64,000 bases of DNA, from NCBI GenBank assembly GCA_046331625.1, contig JAXLQL010000008.1:186001-250000 (forward strand), read 5' to 3'. The notes under the pieces were generated by a model. That model saw only the letters and a program-made list of their open reading frames with translations. It did no database searches and was not told where the DNA came from. How positions within the stretch are numbered: the first letter of the stretch is position 1; every line of letters begins with the position of its first letter. The translations under genes and the position numbers were made by a program. The stretch is from JAXLQL01 sp046331625. Its GTDB lineage: Bacteria > Acidobacteriota > Terriglobia > Bryobacterales > Bryobacteraceae. This document shows, one piece after another, positions 54,236 through 62,775 of the stretch.

Positions 54236-55350
54236 GAGTCGCCGGCATCATGAGTGGCACTTCGCTCGATGGCATCGACGTCGCCATCGTCGACATCGCT
54301 GGGCAGAAGATCCGCCCCGTCGCGTTCGCCTCCACGCCCTATCCAAAAGATGTCCGCGAAGCGCTCCACGCCGTCTCGAACACGCACTGCCACACCGCCG
54401 AGATCAGTCGCCTCCACTTCCTCTTGCCCGAGATCTACGCCGATGCCTTCCACGAACTCTGCCGATCATCGGGCTTCGGTCGCGATACGGTGAAGCTCAT
54501 TGGCTGCCACGGCCAAACGATTTTCCACGAAGGCGACCCCGTCCGCATCTGCGGCCGAAAGATCGCGAGCACGCTCCAGATCGGCGACGGCAGCGTGCTC
54601 GCAGAACTCACCGGCATCCCCGTGGTGAGCGACTTCCGCACGCGCGACATGGCGGCCGGAGGCAAAGGTGCGCCGCTCGTCCCCTTCTTCGACTGGGTCT
54701 ACTTCCGCCACGCCACGCGCAACCGCGTCTGCCTGAACATCGGCGGCATCGGCAACATCACCTGGCTTCCCGCCGGAGCGAAACAAAATGACGTGATCGC
54801 GTTCGATACCGGTCCGGGCAACATGGTGATGGACCAGCTCGTCGCTCACTTTACTCGCGGACGCAAGACCTTCGACGAAAGCGGCCGTGTCGCCGCCCGA
54901 GGCCACGTCGACCGTGCGCTCGTTGCTCGCCTTCTGCGCGATCGTTTCTACCGCGCGGCGCCGCCCAAGTCGGCTGGCCGCGAGCAATACGGCAAGGACT
55001 TCATCGAGCGCCTGCTCGCCACCGGGCTCCCGTTCGAAGACCTCGTCGCCACAGCCGGCGCGTTCACCGTGGCCACCATCGTTGCCGGAATCGAGTTGCT
55101 CAAAGCCACGCCGGACGACCTCATCGTCGGCGGAGGCGGCGCGCACAATCCGCAGATCATGGGCCTGCTCGCCGCATATCTGCCTCACACCAAGGTCAGC
55201 GTTACCACGGACCACGGTATCGACAGCGACGCCAAAGAGGCGATCGCGTTCGCCCTCATGGCGCACGAAACATGGCGCGGCAGACCATCCAATGTTCCCT
55301 CCGCGACCGGCGCCCGCCACGCCGTGGTGCTTGGAAAGATCTCGCGATGA
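54232..55350 (+). CDS. anmK: Anhydro-N-acetylmuramic acid kinase
   Basis: A 372-residue ASKHA-fold kinase that cleaves the 1,6-anhydro ring and phosphorylates anhydro-MurNAc to MurNAc-6-phosphate during peptidoglycan recycling. The N-terminus MRVAGIMSGTSLDGIDVAIV is diagnostic. It also has VKLIGCHGQTIFHEGDP, IPVVSDFRTRDMAAGGKGAP, LVPFFDWVYF, VCLNIGGIGNITWLPAG, AFDTGPGNMVMDQLVAHFT and DDLIVGGGGAHNPQIMGLLA. It is translationally coupled to mutS by an ATGA overlap, an unusual pairing that probably reflects operon convenience. No murQ or ampG gene is nearby. Confidence 0.96.
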   Translation: MRVAGIMSGTSLDGIDVAIVDIAGQKIRPVAFASTPYPKDVREALHAVSNTHCHTAEISRLHFLLPEIYADAFHELCRSSGFGRDTVKLIGCHGQTIFHEGDPVRICGRKIASTLQIGDGSVLAELTGIPVVSDFRTRDMAAGGKGAPLVPFFDWVYFRHATRNRVCLNIGGIGNITWLPAGAKQNDVIAFDTGPGNMVMDQLVAHFTRGRKTFDESGRVAARGHVDRALVARLLRDRFYRAAPPKSAGREQYGKDFIERLLATGLPFEDLVATAGAFTVATIVAGIELLKATPDDLIVGGGGAHNPQIMGLLAAYLPHTKVSVTTDHGIDSDAKEAIAFALMAHETWRGRPSNVPSATGARHAVVLGKISR

Positions 55351-55361
55351 TGAAGCTACGC

Positions 55362-55367
55362 TAAGAT
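55362..55367 (+). promoter_or_regulatory. -10 hexamer TAAGAT 6 nt before an ATG
   Basis: TAAGAT, then CTACCC, then the ATG at 55374 of the Gfo/Idh/MocA gene. The six-nucleotide gap cannot hold a ribosome-binding site, so a leaderless transcript is suggested. Confidence 0.45.
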
Positions 55368-55373
55368 CTACCC

Positions 55374-56720
55374 ATGCAACGCCGCAACTTCGTCAAAGCG
55401 ACCAGCGCCTTGTCCGCGCTATCGGCCTCGCGTGTGCTGGGCGCCAATGACCGGATCAACATCGGGCTCATCGGCTGCGGAGGCCGCGGTCGCGGTGTCG
55501 CCCGGTCAATGCGCGAGGCCCCGAATGTCACCTACTCGGCGGTGGCGGACGTCTACCTGCCGAACGCCAACATCGCGAAGGAATGGGCGGGTCCGGACAC
55601 GAAGTCGTTCCAGGATTTTCGCCGCCTGCTCGAGTTGAAAGACGTGGACGCGGTCCACATCGCCACTCCGGACCATTGGCACGCAATCGCATCGGTGCTC
55701 GCCTGCCAAGCGGGCAAAGACGTGTACGTGGAGAAGCCCACGTCGCTCACGATCCGCGAAGGCCGCGTGATGGTGGATGCAGCGCGCAAGCACAACCGCA
55801 TCGTGAACGTGGGGACGCAGCATCGCTCGGCGCCGCATTTTCAGAAGATCGCGGAGATGATCCAACGCGGCGACATTGGCGAGGTCAAGTTCGTGCGCGT
55901 GTGGAACTACGCCAACCACACGCCGAACGGAATGGGCCGCCGCGGAGACAGTGCACCTCCGGAAGGCCTCGACTGGGACATGTACCTCGGGCCGTCTCCG
56001 AAGGTGCCGTTCAACCGCGGGCGATTCCTGGGCACGTTCCGCTATTTCTGGGATTACTCGGGCGGCTACATCACCGATTTCGGCAATCACCGGCTCGACA
56101 CCATGCAGCAGATCATGGGCGTGTCGGCGCCGCACACCATCAGCGCTTCTGGCGGGTTGTACCTGCTGAAAGACGGCCGCGAAACGCCGGATTTCATGAC
56201 GGTGACTTACGAGTACGACAATTTCATCGCTACCTACGAAGGCTCGAACATCAACGCGCACGGCATCGGTGGCCGCACGCCGGGGCATCGTTATTACAAC
56301 GCGCTCGGCGAGTGGGACCAACCCAACGGCATTGCCTTCCATGGAACCGAAGCCACCATTTATGCGGAACGCATCGGTTGGGAAATTTTCCTGGAGCCCG
56401 ATCCGCCCGCCTACTTGCGCACACGCGATGGAGCGGCCAAGCGCCAGGCGAAAGTGAAGCGCATGTGGGAGAACGTGGAAGAGCCGACCAAGGCGCACTG
56501 CCTCAATTTCGTCGAGAGCCTGCGCTCGCGCAAGACGCCCAACGCCGACATCGAGATCGGCCATCGCGGCACGTCACTCGCGCTGCTCGGCAACATCGCG
56601 ATGCGGTCCGGCCAGAAGCTCCACTGGGATGCGAAGAAGGAAGACTTCCAGGGCTCGCCGGAAGCTTCGGCGATGCTGACGCGCACTTACCGCAAGCCCT
56701 GGGACCTGATCTCGCTGTGA
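55374..56720 (+). CDS. Gfo/Idh/MocA-family oxidoreductase, Tat-exported type
   Basis: 448 residues. The N-terminus MQRRNFVKATSALSALSASR is a twin-arginine-like signal. The Rossmann domain follows with INIGLIGCGGRGRGVARSM, VHIATPDHWHAIASVLACQA, GKDVYVEKPTSLTIREGRVM with the conserved EKP lysine, and NVGTQHRSAPHFQKIAEMIQ. The C-terminal domain has YWDYSGGYITDFGNHRLDTM, with the GN-H region expected for substrate binding. Such secreted Gfo/Idh proteins act on sugars or glycans with tightly bound NAD(P); the exact substrate is not decidable. The gene lies 23 nt after anmK. Confidence 0.92.
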   Translation: MQRRNFVKATSALSALSASRVLGANDRINIGLIGCGGRGRGVARSMREAPNVTYSAVADVYLPNANIAKEWAGPDTKSFQDFRRLLELKDVDAVHIATPDHWHAIASVLACQAGKDVYVEKPTSLTIREGRVMVDAARKHNRIVNVGTQHRSAPHFQKIAEMIQRGDIGEVKFVRVWNYANHTPNGMGRRGDSAPPEGLDWDMYLGPSPKVPFNRGRFLGTFRYFWDYSGGYITDFGNHRLDTMQQIMGVSAPHTISASGGLYLLKDGRETPDFMTVTYEYDNFIATYEGSNINAHGIGGRTPGHRYYNALGEWDQPNGIAFHGTEATIYAERIGWEIFLEPDPPAYLRTRDGAAKRQAKVKRMWENVEEPTKAHCLNFVESLRSRKTPNADIEIGHRGTSLALLGNIAMRSGQKLHWDAKKEDFQGSPEASAMLTRTYRKPWDLISL

Positions 56721-56747
56721 GCAAGTGACCAACTCGCTCCTGGGAAA

Positions 56748-57560
56748 CTATTCGGATTTCAAACACCGCGTGGAGTGTAGTCCACCGCTCCAGAGTACAA
56801 GGCGGCGCCATATCCCATGCACAATCGTTCCCCGGATATGATTGACAAAGAAATGAGATCCTTTTTTCTCGAGACACGAACTGTGTAGGTCTCGACGGCC
56901 GTGGGAGCACGAAGGCCCGGGACAAGCCGCCCATGTATTCGGCGCGTAGAACTCAATGTTCCTTGCGAGGCCCCGCAGCTTCGAGTAGGCCGGCGTGGCC
57001 CAACGCATTGCCCTTTCCCGGATCGCCGCGCCCGCTATCCGTTGTTTTTCGGCTGCGTCATCCTGATACGCGACGGTCTTGGTGGCGGCCGTCGCCATCA
57101 GATACCGAGCCACCATACGGTCGGCGGACTCCTCGCGAGCCATGCCATCCCGATCGGCTTCTTCGCCGTCATCCAGCCGCCGCCGTGTAGGCTCGACAAC
57201 ATCTACTACCAGCGGATCGCGCACCATCACCAGGCAAGGCACATCCGGCCACATCCGCCGCACGAACTGCATCGAGAAGATCCCCGCGCTGGCGAATTTG
57301 ATCACCAACGGCTCAGGCTTGCCAGTGTGATGATGAGCGGACGCAGCGAGCGTGCCGTGGAGCAGACACTGCGGATGCCGTCCCAGCGCGCGGCCAGGTA
57401 AGGATCGATTCCGGCAGGTAGCTCGAAGCGCATTGGCCACCCGCGCGGAGCCGCAACGCGAGATGTGGAAGATGAACGTGATCGTGAAACCGGCTCCTGG
57501 GGTGAGGCCTGGAACTCGAACAATCGCGATTGCCTTCCGAAAGGCGCCCAACTCCCTCAA
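56748..57560 (-). pseudogene. Sulfotransferase-like protein, probably degraded
   Basis: The minus-strand frame contains the sulfotransferase-like phosphate-binding motif FIFHISRCGSARVANALR and the core PEPLVIKFASAGIFSMQFVR, RMWPDVPCLVMVRDPL, which I associate with P-loop sulfotransferases. Between and after these the sequence is anomalous (RNRSLPGRALGRHPQCLL, LDDGEEADRDGMAREESADR), with matching residues partly in other frames (57313-57606, 57302-57523). The C-terminal end is not family-like and overlaps an unusually AT-rich patch around 56820-56875. It has no ribosome-binding site. I read it as a decayed gene; a divergent intact gene is less likely. Confidence 0.5.
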
Positions 57561-57733
57561 AGCCCCTGAACGTCGGAACTATGTCCTTGGACCTCCGTGG
57601 TCCCAACGGGAAGAGGTGAGAATTTTACCCGTTCCCTGCTAGCCACAGCTTGCCTGGGCCGGAGTCCCCCTTCAAACTGATGCTCGCAGTCAATTTCGGC
57701 ACCAATGGAGGATAATCCAGAGAGGCTACCGGC

Positions 57734-59740
57734 ATGAACGAGAACTTCGAACCCGAACGCTACGAACTACGCGAGGCTCCGGCGTGGGAGTTCGCGCCCA
57801 CCAGACGAGAGTTTGTGGAAGTGCTCGGAGCGGGCCTGCTGCTGACCGTGGCTGCTTCGGCGCAACGCGGAGGTGGTGGTGCGCGGCCGGCGCTCGCGGC
57901 GCGGCTGCATTTGGGCGAAGACGGGGTGGTCACCGTGCTCACGGGCAAGGTGGAAGTGGGGCAAGGCGCGCGCACCCAGATCGCCATGGCGACCGCCGAG
58001 GAATTGCGGCTTCCGCTCGAGCGCGTTCGGGTGACGATGGCGGATACGGACGTGGTCCCGAACGACGGGATCACAGCGGGCAGCCGCACCACGCCAGCGA
58101 CGATTCCGCCCGTGCGGCGGGCGTGCGCAGCCGCGCGGAAGCTGCTCGAAGCGAGCGGCAAGCGAGATTTCGGAGAGCTGGCGAAATCCGGCGAGTTCGC
58201 CGCGGCGGGTGCGCGGCCTCCGGACGACGTGGAAGTGACGGCGGTGAAGGAGTGGCGTTTACTTGGGCAGGGGCGGCATCGCGTGGATGGGCGCGCGATC
58301 GTAACTGGGGCGCATCATTTTCCGGCGGACATCACTCGGCCGGGGATGCTGTACGGCGCGGTGCTGCGGGCTCCCGCCTACAACGCTACGTTGACCGCGG
58401 TGGATCCGGACGCGGCTCGCAAGGCGGGCGCGGTCGCCGTACGCGAGGGCGCGTTCGTTGCGTGCGCGGCGCCGACATCCCACAGGGCGCGGAAGGCGTT
58501 GGCGGCGATTGCGGCTACGGCGCAATGGGATCGCAAAGAACATGTTCCCAGTTCCGCGTTGTTCGAGCATCTGAAGAACACGGGCGGAAATCCGAGGACG
58601 CAGATGCGTGGATCGCTCGACGAGGCATTGGCGGCTTCGGCGCGGCGCGTGAAGGCGAGCTTCCGCGTGCCGTATATCCAACATGTGCCGATGGAGCCGC
58701 GCGCGGCGGTGGCCGACTGGTCAGGCGACAAGCTCACTGTTTGGACCGGAACGCAGAATCCGTTCGGCGTCCGGGATCAATTGGCGCAGGCGTTCCACAT
58801 TGCAGCGGAGAAGATTCGGGTGATCGTGCCCGATACGGGCGGCGGTTTCGGCGGAAAGCACACGGGCGAGGTGGCGATCGAAGCGGCGCGGATCGCTCGC
58901 GAGGCAGGGAAGCCGGTGCGGCTGCGTTGGACGCGCTCGGAAGAGTTCATGTGGGCGTATTTCCGGCCCGCGGGGTTGTTCGAAGTGGAGGCGGGCTTGG
59001 ACGCCAAAGGCCGATTGACCGCCTGGGATTTCGCCAACTACAACGCGGGCACGGCGGCGCTCGAGAGCCCGTATCGGGTGGCGAATTCGCGCACGCGGTA
59101 CTACCAATGCGATTCGCCGCTGCGTGAAGGCTCGTATCGCGGAATCGCCGCGACGGCGAACAATTTTGCCCGGGAACGTTTCATTGATGAATTGGCCACG
59201 GCGGCGGAGAACGACCCGCTCGCGTTCCGCATGGCCAATCTCGACAATCCGAGGATGCGAGCGGTGCTCCAAGCGGCGGCCGAGAAGTTCCGCTGGGATC
59301 CGGCGAACCGGCTGGCGGGGCTCGCCTGCGGCACGGAGAAAGGATCCTACGTGGCGGCGTGCGTGGAGATCGATCCACCCACGGCTGGCGCCGCGCCCAA
59401 GATCCGGCGCATTGTGATGGCGTACGAATGCGGCGCAATTCTGAATCCGGCGGGACTGCGCGCGCAAGTGGAGGGATCGATCATTCAAGGGCTGGGCGGA
59501 GCGCTCACCGAGGCGATCACGTTCGCGGGAGGCCAACTCGAAAACGGCAGCATGGCGAAGTACCGCGTGCCCCGATTCCGCGATGTTCCGCCGATCGAGC
59601 TCGTGCTGCTGGATCGCAAGGATCTCGAATCCGTAGGCGCGGGCGAGACTCCGATCATCGCCGTGGCTCCGTCGATTGCGAATGCGGTTTCGCGGGCGAC
59701 GGGCAAGCACTTGAGAGCGATGCCAGTCCGCTCCGCGTGA
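57734..59740 (+). CDS. Molybdenum hydroxylase large subunit (xanthine dehydrogenase / isoquinoline 1-oxidoreductase beta type)
   Basis: 668 residues with a Tat-type signal (TRREFVEVLGAGLLLTVAAS). It is a molybdopterin-binding subunit: GKVEVGQGARTQIAMATAEE, LERVRVTMADTDVVPNDGIT, IVPDTGGGFGGKHTGEVAIE, EGSYRGIAATANNFARERFI, IVMAYECGAILNPAGLRAQV and EGSIIQGLGGALTEAITF. The C-terminal VGAGETPIIAVAPSIANAVS contains the catalytic Glu of this superfamily. No 2Fe-2S small subunit or FAD subunit is adjacent. The substrate is unknown, probably an aldehyde or N-heterocycle. GAGAGG precedes the ATG. The last 13 codons are duplicated downstream. Confidence 0.9.
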   Translation: MNENFEPERYELREAPAWEFAPTRREFVEVLGAGLLLTVAASAQRGGGGARPALAARLHLGEDGVVTVLTGKVEVGQGARTQIAMATAEELRLPLERVRVTMADTDVVPNDGITAGSRTTPATIPPVRRACAAARKLLEASGKRDFGELAKSGEFAAAGARPPDDVEVTAVKEWRLLGQGRHRVDGRAIVTGAHHFPADITRPGMLYGAVLRAPAYNATLTAVDPDAARKAGAVAVREGAFVACAAPTSHRARKALAAIAATAQWDRKEHVPSSALFEHLKNTGGNPRTQMRGSLDEALAASARRVKASFRVPYIQHVPMEPRAAVADWSGDKLTVWTGTQNPFGVRDQLAQAFHIAAEKIRVIVPDTGGGFGGKHTGEVAIEAARIAREAGKPVRLRWTRSEEFMWAYFRPAGLFEVEAGLDAKGRLTAWDFANYNAGTAALESPYRVANSRTRYYQCDSPLREGSYRGIAATANNFARERFIDELATAAENDPLAFRMANLDNPRMRAVLQAAAEKFRWDPANRLAGLACGTEKGSYVAACVEIDPPTAGAAPKIRRIVMAYECGAILNPAGLRAQVEGSIIQGLGGALTEAITFAGGQLENGSMAKYRVPRFRDVPPIELVLLDRKDLESVGAGETPIIAVAPSIANAVSRATGKHLRAMPVRSA

Positions 59741-59751
59741 AGTAGTGTGGG

Positions 59752-59785
59752 GCAGGCTTCAGCCTGCGCGGGACTTCAGTCTCGC
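59752..59785 (+). repeat. REP-like paired hairpins, copy 6
   Basis: GCAGGCTTCAGCCTGC (59752-59767) followed by GCGGGACTTCAGTCTCGC (59768-59785, one mismatch in the stem). It lies 11 nt after the molybdenum hydroxylase stop and before the duplicated gene tail at 59836. Confidence 0.85.
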
Positions 59786-59835
59786 TGTCCGTAACTCAAC
59801 GGCCTCGAGTCTCCATAAAGGAAGAGCGCGCTCAC

Positions 59836-59876
59836 GGGCAAAGCGCCTCAGGGCGATGCCGGTCCGCGCAGCCTGA
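59836..59876 (+). repeat. Duplicated tail of the molybdenum hydroxylase gene
   Basis: About 41 nt resembling the gene end at 59699-59740, with GGGCAA, GCGATGCC and GTCCGC in the same order and a final TGA. It differs by several substitutions and one extra base, so it is a decayed copy. Confidence 0.6.
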
Positions 59877-59910
59877 TAAACTGACGCTTTCGCCTGAAAG
59901 GGGTCCTGCC

Positions 59911-61938
59911 ATGGCCGACCAGAAACACCGCCCGTTTGTTCCGGAAAACATGGAGATGCGGGAGTTCACCGTGCGAGCGGTGTTGATCGGCATCGTATTG
60001 ACGCTGATTCTGGGAGCGGCCAACGCGTACCTCGGCATTCGCGCCGGCATCACGATCGCAGCCACGTATCCGGCGGCGGTGATCGGCATGGCGCTGTTGC
60101 GAGTGTTCAAGGGCTCGATTCTCGAAGAGAATATTTGCCGCACGGCGGGCTCGATCGGCGAGTCCGTGGCGGCAGGTGCGATCTTCACGATCCCGGCGTT
60201 CGTGATGGCAAAGGCGTGGCCGTCATTCAGCTTCGGAGACGCGTATTGGAAGTCCACCGCGTTGATGATGGTGGGCAGCATCGTGGGTGTGCTGTTCGTG
60301 TCGCTGGTGCGGCGCGGGATGGTGGAAGATCCGGACCTGCCGTTCCCCGAGTCGACCGCGGCGGCAGAGATTCACAAGGCGGGGCGGCGCGGGGCGGAGG
60401 CGGTCAAGTATTTGTTCTGGAACATTCTGGTGGGGGGCGTGGTGTTCTTGTTGGGGAAGTTCAAGATGTTCGCGCTCGACCATCAGTTCTCCGGCATCGC
60501 CATCGGCGCCCTTGGCCGGAGCCGCGTGCGGCTCAGCGCCACGAATCCGAACATTGCTGCCAGCACGGGCGGATTCACATCGTTCGCTGCGCCGGAAGTG
60601 AGTCCGGCGTATATCGGGGTCGGATACATCATCGGGATCAAGCTCGCAGCGCTGCAATTCTCCGGCGGCGTCTTCGCCTGGGCGTTGATGGTTCCGCTGC
60701 TGGTGTTCTTCCTGGGGTCCGAACTGCAGCCGATGTACACCGGCGCTGACGGCGTCACCAATTGGGACGCGATGTCGACCGGCCTGTGGCGATTCATCGT
60801 GCGCCCGATCGCGGTGGGCGGCATGATGGTGGGCGCGGCGTACACGCTGTTCCGGATGCGCAAGACACTGACCAACGGACTGGGGCGAGCCTTCGCCGAG
60901 TTGCGTGGCGAGACTCCGGCGGCGGAGACGCTCGGTCGCACCGAGCGCTACATGAGCTCGAAAGTGGTGTTGGCGTTGGTCGCAGTGATGTTCCTGTTCA
61001 TGATCGGCCTCTACTATTACTTCGCTGGTGACCTGGTGGCAGCAACGGTGGCAGCGGCAGTGATGATCGTGATCGGATTCTTCTTCGCCACCGTGTCCGG
61101 GAGTCTCGTGGGCGTAATCGGATCTTCGAACAATCCCATCTCGGGCCTCACGCTTTCCACGTTGATCATCGCGGCGTTGTTGATGGTGGCGCTCGGATTC
61201 ACCGGAACAAAAGGTGTCGCTGTTGTTTTGGGCGTGGCGGCCGTGGTTTGCGTGTCGTCAGCGGTAGCGGGCGAACTCCTCCAGGATTTCAAAGTCGGCT
61301 ACATTCTGGGCGGCACGCCGCGCACCATCCAGATCGTGGAACTGATCGCCGTGGTGATCGCGAGCGCCATCATGTTCTTTCCGCTGTGGCTGCTCAATGA
61401 GGGTGACATCAAAGGTGGTGGAACCGGCTTCGGCGGTGCCGCGCTTCCGGCTCCCCAAGCGGGCCTGATGGCGATGCTTGCCGAAGGCATCGTGGGAGGC
61501 GAGATGGCTTGGCCCCTCGTAGTGGTCGGGATGTTCCTCGGCATCGTGATGATCATGCTGCAGGTGAAGAGCCCGATGCTCTTTGCGGTGGGCATGTACT
61601 TGCCGTTCGGAACCACGTTCGCGATCTTCGTGGGCGGCGTGGTCCGCTGGATCGCCGACCAGATCGCGCACCGGCGTGGCTACAACCCGGCCCAGTTGAC
61701 GCGCATCGAGAACGCGGGCATCTTGACGGCTTCCGGACTGATCGCGGGTGAGGCGCTGGTAGGGCTCATCTGGTCCGCCATGCAGTTCCTGCCGAAGGAA
61801 AGCATTCCCGATTTCGGAAACGAGACCTACGTGATCGGCGCCTTGGTGATTCTCGGGTTAGCAGCCTTGCTGTTGCTGCTGCCGCTCAAGAACGCCGGCA
61901 GCCCCGACGAACCCGCGCCGCCGGCAGCGATGGTCTGA
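59911..61938 (+). CDS. OPT-family oligopeptide transporter
   Basis: A 675-residue inner-membrane transporter with about 14-16 hydrophobic segments. Family marks are EFTVRAVLIGIVLTLILGAA, NAYLGIRAGITIAATYPAAV, GSILEENICRTAGSIGESVA, PDLPFPESTAAAEIHKAGRR and IGSSNNPISGLTLSTLIIAA. OPT proteins use the proton gradient to import oligopeptides or metal-chelate complexes; which of these applies here is unknown. AAAGGGG precedes the ATG, and TAAACT at 59877-59882 may be the -10 box. Only 27 nt separate it from the UlaG-like gene, so an operon is likely. Confidence 0.94.
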   Translation: MADQKHRPFVPENMEMREFTVRAVLIGIVLTLILGAANAYLGIRAGITIAATYPAAVIGMALLRVFKGSILEENICRTAGSIGESVAAGAIFTIPAFVMAKAWPSFSFGDAYWKSTALMMVGSIVGVLFVSLVRRGMVEDPDLPFPESTAAAEIHKAGRRGAEAVKYLFWNILVGGVVFLLGKFKMFALDHQFSGIAIGALGRSRVRLSATNPNIAASTGGFTSFAAPEVSPAYIGVGYIIGIKLAALQFSGGVFAWALMVPLLVFFLGSELQPMYTGADGVTNWDAMSTGLWRFIVRPIAVGGMMVGAAYTLFRMRKTLTNGLGRAFAELRGETPAAETLGRTERYMSSKVVLALVAVMFLFMIGLYYYFAGDLVAATVAAAVMIVIGFFFATVSGSLVGVIGSSNNPISGLTLSTLIIAALLMVALGFTGTKGVAVVLGVAAVVCVSSAVAGELLQDFKVGYILGGTPRTIQIVELIAVVIASAIMFFPLWLLNEGDIKGGGTGFGGAALPAPQAGLMAMLAEGIVGGEMAWPLVVVGMFLGIVMIMLQVKSPMLFAVGMYLPFGTTFAIFVGGVVRWIADQIAHRRGYNPAQLTRIENAGILTASGLIAGEALVGLIWSAMQFLPKESIPDFGNETYVIGALVILGLAALLLLLPLKNAGSPDEPAPPAAMV

Positions 61939-61965
61939 CACAGCCCTGATGCAGAAGGAGACGCA

Positions 61966-62751
61966 ATGTCATTGATGCGCCGGATCCGCGAATTCGCGGT
62001 TCCGAAAGGAAGCGTTGCGCTGTGGTGGTTCGGCCAGAACGGCTACATCTTCAAGAGCGCCGAAGGAACGCTGGTTTCCACGGACCTCTACTTGACCCAT
62101 AGCTGCGAGGGCCTGCATCCGGAACTCGATCTGAAACGCAAAGCGCCGATCCTGATCGAGCCCGAGGAACTCGATATCGACGTCTTCACCTGCACCCACA
62201 ATCACCAGGACCACACCGATCCCGAAACGGTGCGCCGCGTGAAGAACAAGGATGCGATCGCGTTCGTGGGTCCGCACCCATCGGCCGAGGTGTTCCTGCG
62301 CGAAGGCGTCGAGTCCGGGCGCGTGCATGCGGCGTGGCCGAGTTGCGAGCTCGAGTTCAAAGACGTGCGGATCAACGGCACGTTCGCATTGCCCACCGAC
62401 GACACCGACCTCAACCACATGGGATTCGTGTTCGAGTTCGGGAGCAAGGGCCCACGAGTGTACGTGACGGGCGACACCGACTACACGGAGTTGCTCGTGG
62501 CCGCGTCAAAAAAGCGCCCGGACCTGATGATCACCTGCATCAACGGCGGGTTCAATAATCTGTCGCATTGGGAAGCGGCGGACATCGCGGGGAAGATCAA
62601 ACCGAGAGTGGCGATCCCGTGCCACTACGACATGTTCGCCGATAACCACGTGGATCCGAAACAATTCCGGGCGTCTCTGTGCTTGCGGGCGCAGGGCGTG
62701 CGGTATCACGAGATGAGCTACGGGGATCCGTTGGTGTTCGCGGCGGATTGA
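61966..62751 (+). CDS. MBL-fold metal-dependent hydrolase, UlaG-like
   Basis: A 261-residue beta-lactamase-fold hydrolase. The zinc or manganese site is T77-H78-N79-H80-Q81-D82-H83-T84. Further ligand regions are VTGDTDYTELL, ITCINGGFNNLSHWEAADI and RVAIPCHYDMFADNHVDPKQ. ALWWFGQNGYIFKSAEGTLV at the N-terminus is shared with the L-ascorbate-6-phosphate lactonase UlaG group. No ascorbate genes are adjacent, so the true substrate is open. AGGAGACGC precedes the ATG. It follows the OPT transporter closely and may process an imported compound. Confidence 0.9.
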   Translation: MSLMRRIREFAVPKGSVALWWFGQNGYIFKSAEGTLVSTDLYLTHSCEGLHPELDLKRKAPILIEPEELDIDVFTCTHNHQDHTDPETVRRVKNKDAIAFVGPHPSAEVFLREGVESGRVHAAWPSCELEFKDVRINGTFALPTDDTDLNHMGFVFEFGSKGPRVYVTGDTDYTELLVAASKKRPDLMITCINGGFNNLSHWEAADIAGKIKPRVAIPCHYDMFADNHVDPKQFRASLCLRAQGVRYHEMSYGDPLVFAAD

Positions 62752-62775
62752 ACCAAGCGTCGTCCGCCGGTCAGC

